From the NCBI GenBank assembly GCA_003444085.1, contig DLVL01000057.1, positions 475-15,620 of the forward strand: a DNA stretch of 15,146 bases. Reading direction: 5' to 3'. Of the stretch, positions 13,605-15,146 are shown piece after piece. The notes below the pieces were generated by a model. That model ran no database searches. It had not been told where the DNA came from and worked only from the letters and a program-made list of their open reading frames with translations. Source of the DNA: Kosmotogaceae bacterium (lineage in GTDB: Bacteria > Thermotogota > Thermotogae > Petrotogales > Kosmotogaceae). The number at the start of each line of letters is the position of its first letter. Within the stretch, counting starts at the first letter, position 1. A program made the position numbers and the translations under genes.

Positions 13605-15146
13605 TCACCGGGCTGTTGAACACGCAAGAGCCCTTGCTCGATCGATTGCGGAGGAAGTTCATTTCTTTGTTAAGGATCGAACAACCACTGCAATAGAAAG
13701 GTCGATAAGCAGGCTTCTTGGAATAGATGGTATTAATGCAGAAGACATACCCTATCCAAACATTCTGATTAACCATATCCAGGAAGCAGGCGTGCTCGGA
13801 GAAGGGGTAGCATTTTTCATCGGCAATGCTTTGGCTAACGGTCTTGAAAGCCCTCAAAAAGTGGCTGAAGCAGTATCGTCTGGAAATCTTGATATTACGA
13901 GATTACCAACTGCCGGCTTCGAGAAAATAGAAGAGGCACTCACTCCCTTCGTTTCCGAAGGGCTAAGACGGGTCAAGAACAGAAAGCTAGAACGAGAAAA
14001 GCTAATCGACGAACTCGGGGAAGGCCCTCAACCCTATCTTTACGTGATAGTGGCTACTGGCAACATATACGAGGACGTGGTTCAAGCAGTTGCGGCGGTT
14101 GAACAGGGTGCAGACATAATCGCGGTGATACGTTCAACGGGTCAGAGTCTTCTTGACTACGTTCCGTTTGGACCTACAACGGAAGGCTTTGGGGGCACGT
14201 TTGCTACCCAGGAGAACTTCAGAATAATGAGAGAAGCACTGGACGAGGCAGGGGAAAAGGTTGGCCGGTATATTCGCCTGTGCAACTACTGCTCGGGCCT
14301 CTGCATGCCAGAAATCGCTGTTATGGGGGCTTTTGAACGACTAGACGTAATGCTCAACGATGCTCTCTATGGGATCCTTTTCAGAGATATCAATATGCAG
14401 CGGACTATCATAGATCAGCATTTCTCCAGGGTAGTAAACGGTTTTGCAGGAGTGATTATTAACACTGGTGAAGACAATTATCTGACAACTGCGGATGCTT
14501 ATGAAGAAGCACACACCGTTCTTGCTTCACAATTCATAAACGAACAGCTGGCTCTTCTTGCAGGGATTCCTGAAGAGCAAATGGGTCTGGGACATGCTTT
14601 TGAAATGGACCCCAACCTGGAGAATGGATTCCTGTACGAGCTTGCCCAGGCACAGTTGAGCAGGGAGATATTCCCCAAAGCCACACTGAAATACATGCCT
14701 CCCACGAAATACATGACCGGGAACATCTTCAGGGGACATATTCAGAACGCGCTCTTCAATGTGGCGTCGATATGGACCAGTCAGGGGATACAGCTACTGG
14801 GGATGCTTACAGAGGCGCTACACACACCGTTCATGTCCGACAGGTATCTATCGATAGAGAATGCAAAGTACATATTCAACAACATGCGGAGCATTGGCGA
14901 AGAAACCTTCTTCAAGGAAGGTGGGATCATTCAGACAAGAGCAAAGCATGTTCTCACAGAGGCTACAGAGCTTCTTCAAGAAATCAGGAGAAGCGGACTC
15001 TTCGAGTCACTGCAAATGGGAGTATTCGCAGGCGTCAAACGACCCACAAACGGCGGGAAGGGCCTTGAAGGTGTGGTCAACAAGGGTAGGAACCACTTCA
15101 ATCCCTTTGAAGAGGCAATGTGCGAAGGTGGTGAAGAAGATGAATA
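13582..15146 (+). CDS. kamD: D-lysine 5,6-aminomutase alpha subunit (3' end cut at window edge)
   Basis: ATG 13582 opens a frame with no stop for 521 codons up to the window end, where the next codon is cut as TA. A stop TAA/TAG exactly there would give 521 residues, close to the roughly 516 of the Acetoanaerobium sticklandii protein. The start MTSKLNLDHRAVEHARALA and the blocks 'YVIVATGNIYEDV', 'IRSTGQSLLDYVPFGPTTEG' and 'YIRLCNYCSGLCMPE' are nearly identical to KamD as I remember it. So are 'VMLNDALYGILFRDINMQRT' and 'GVIINTGEDNYLTTADA'. KamD forms the PLP-containing TIM-barrel half of the B12-dependent mutase that moves the terminal amino group of D-lysine or beta-lysine; KamE carries the cobalamin domain. 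The ribosome site is AAGGAG (13567-13572) inside kamC. The C-terminus ends in an acidic tail (EGGEEDE). Confidence 0.96.
   Translation, partial: MTSKLNLDHRAVEHARALARSIAEEVHFFVKDRTTTAIERSISRLLGIDGINAEDIPYPNILINHIQEAGVLGEGVAFFIGNALANGLESPQKVAEAVSSGNLDITRLPTAGFEKIEEALTPFVSEGLRRVKNRKLEREKLIDELGEGPQPYLYVIVATGNIYEDVVQAVAAVEQGADIIAVIRSTGQSLLDYVPFGPTTEGFGGTFATQENFRIMREALDEAGEKVGRYIRLCNYCSGLCMPEIAVMGAFERLDVMLNDALYGILFRDINMQRTIIDQHFSRVVNGFAGVIINTGEDNYLTTADAYEEAHTVLASQFINEQLALLAGIPEEQMGLGHAFEMDPNLENGFLYELAQAQLSREIFPKATLKYMPPTKYMTGNIFRGHIQNALFNVASIWTSQGIQLLGMLTEALHTPFMSDRYLSIENAKYIFNNMRSIGEETFFKEGGIIQTRAKHVLTEATELLQEIRRSGLFESLQMGVFAGVKRPTNGGKGLEGVVNKGRNHFNPFEEAMCEGGEEDE
15140..15146 (+). CDS. kamE: Probable first codons of lysine 5,6-aminomutase beta subunit
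   Basis: An ATG at 15140-15142 overlaps the end of kamD and follows AAGGTGG (15125-15131) with 8-nt spacing. In known clusters kamE lies directly after kamD and is often overlapped with it. Only seven bases are visible, so the call is positional and tentative. Confidence 0.35.

Noticed and set aside
1..15146. CRISPR arrays, insertion sequences, tRNA/rRNA genes and phage functions.
   Set aside because: No regularly spaced repeats, transposase motifs, terminal inverted repeats or RNA gene signatures were seen in the window.

Overview
The window (about 15.1 kb, GC in the mid-40s by eye) is a compact, operon-rich bacterial chromosome segment dominated by anaerobic amino-acid and CoA-ester metabolism. 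Oxygen-sensitive radical enzymes (radical-SAM lysine 2,3-aminomutase, B12-dependent lysine 5,6-aminomutase, a 2-hydroxyacyl-CoA dehydratase system), strong GGAGG-type ribosome sites, GTG/TTG starts and 4-bp gene overlaps indicate a strict anaerobic fermenter. My best guess is a mesophilic Thermotogota such as Mesotoga/Kosmotogaceae, but this is from general impression, not a search; a Firmicute or Cloacimonadota-like host cannot be excluded.

Left part (1-2264): the C-terminus of a ZIP/ZupT-type metal transporter; a convergent small secreted protein (193-645, minus); a 367-bp gap without a convincing gene; xanthine phosphoribosyltransferase (xpt, minus); and divergently a small HPP-family membrane protein (plus).

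Middle part (2265-6302, all minus strand, transcribed right to left): a tightly coupled three-gene unit. It starts with a 2-hydroxyacyl-CoA dehydratase subunit (6302-5046). One base later comes a second dehydratase-type domain fused in one chain to its own ATP-dependent activator (5044-3290). Through a GTGA overlap follows the tRNA t6A synthesis enzyme TsaC/Sua5 (3293-2265). A HAD-superfamily phosphatase/phosphomutase (6452-7105, plus) is divergent from this unit.

Right part (7204-15146, plus): a lysine fermentation operon in the order kal, kce, kdd, kamA, maoC-type hydratase, kamB, kamC, kamD and, just at the edge, the probable first codons of kamE. Lysine becomes beta-lysine (KamA), then 3,5-diaminohexanoate (KamDE, with KamB/KamC as the presumed reactivase), then 5-amino-3-oxohexanoate (Kdd), then acetoacetate plus 3-aminobutyryl-CoA (Kce), then crotonyl-CoA plus ammonia (Kal). 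The MaoC-type hydratase is an extra member that could take crotonyl-CoA to 3-hydroxybutyryl-CoA. Nearly every junction is an overlap (GTGA, ATGA, TAATG). A plausible promoter (TTGTTT-17-TATGAT) with a palindrome in its spacer lies before kal.

Most notable points: the dehydratase-activase fusion coupled to tsaC, the hydratase inserted in the lysine operon, loss of all four zinc-site cysteines in KamA, and the operator-like symmetry before kal.
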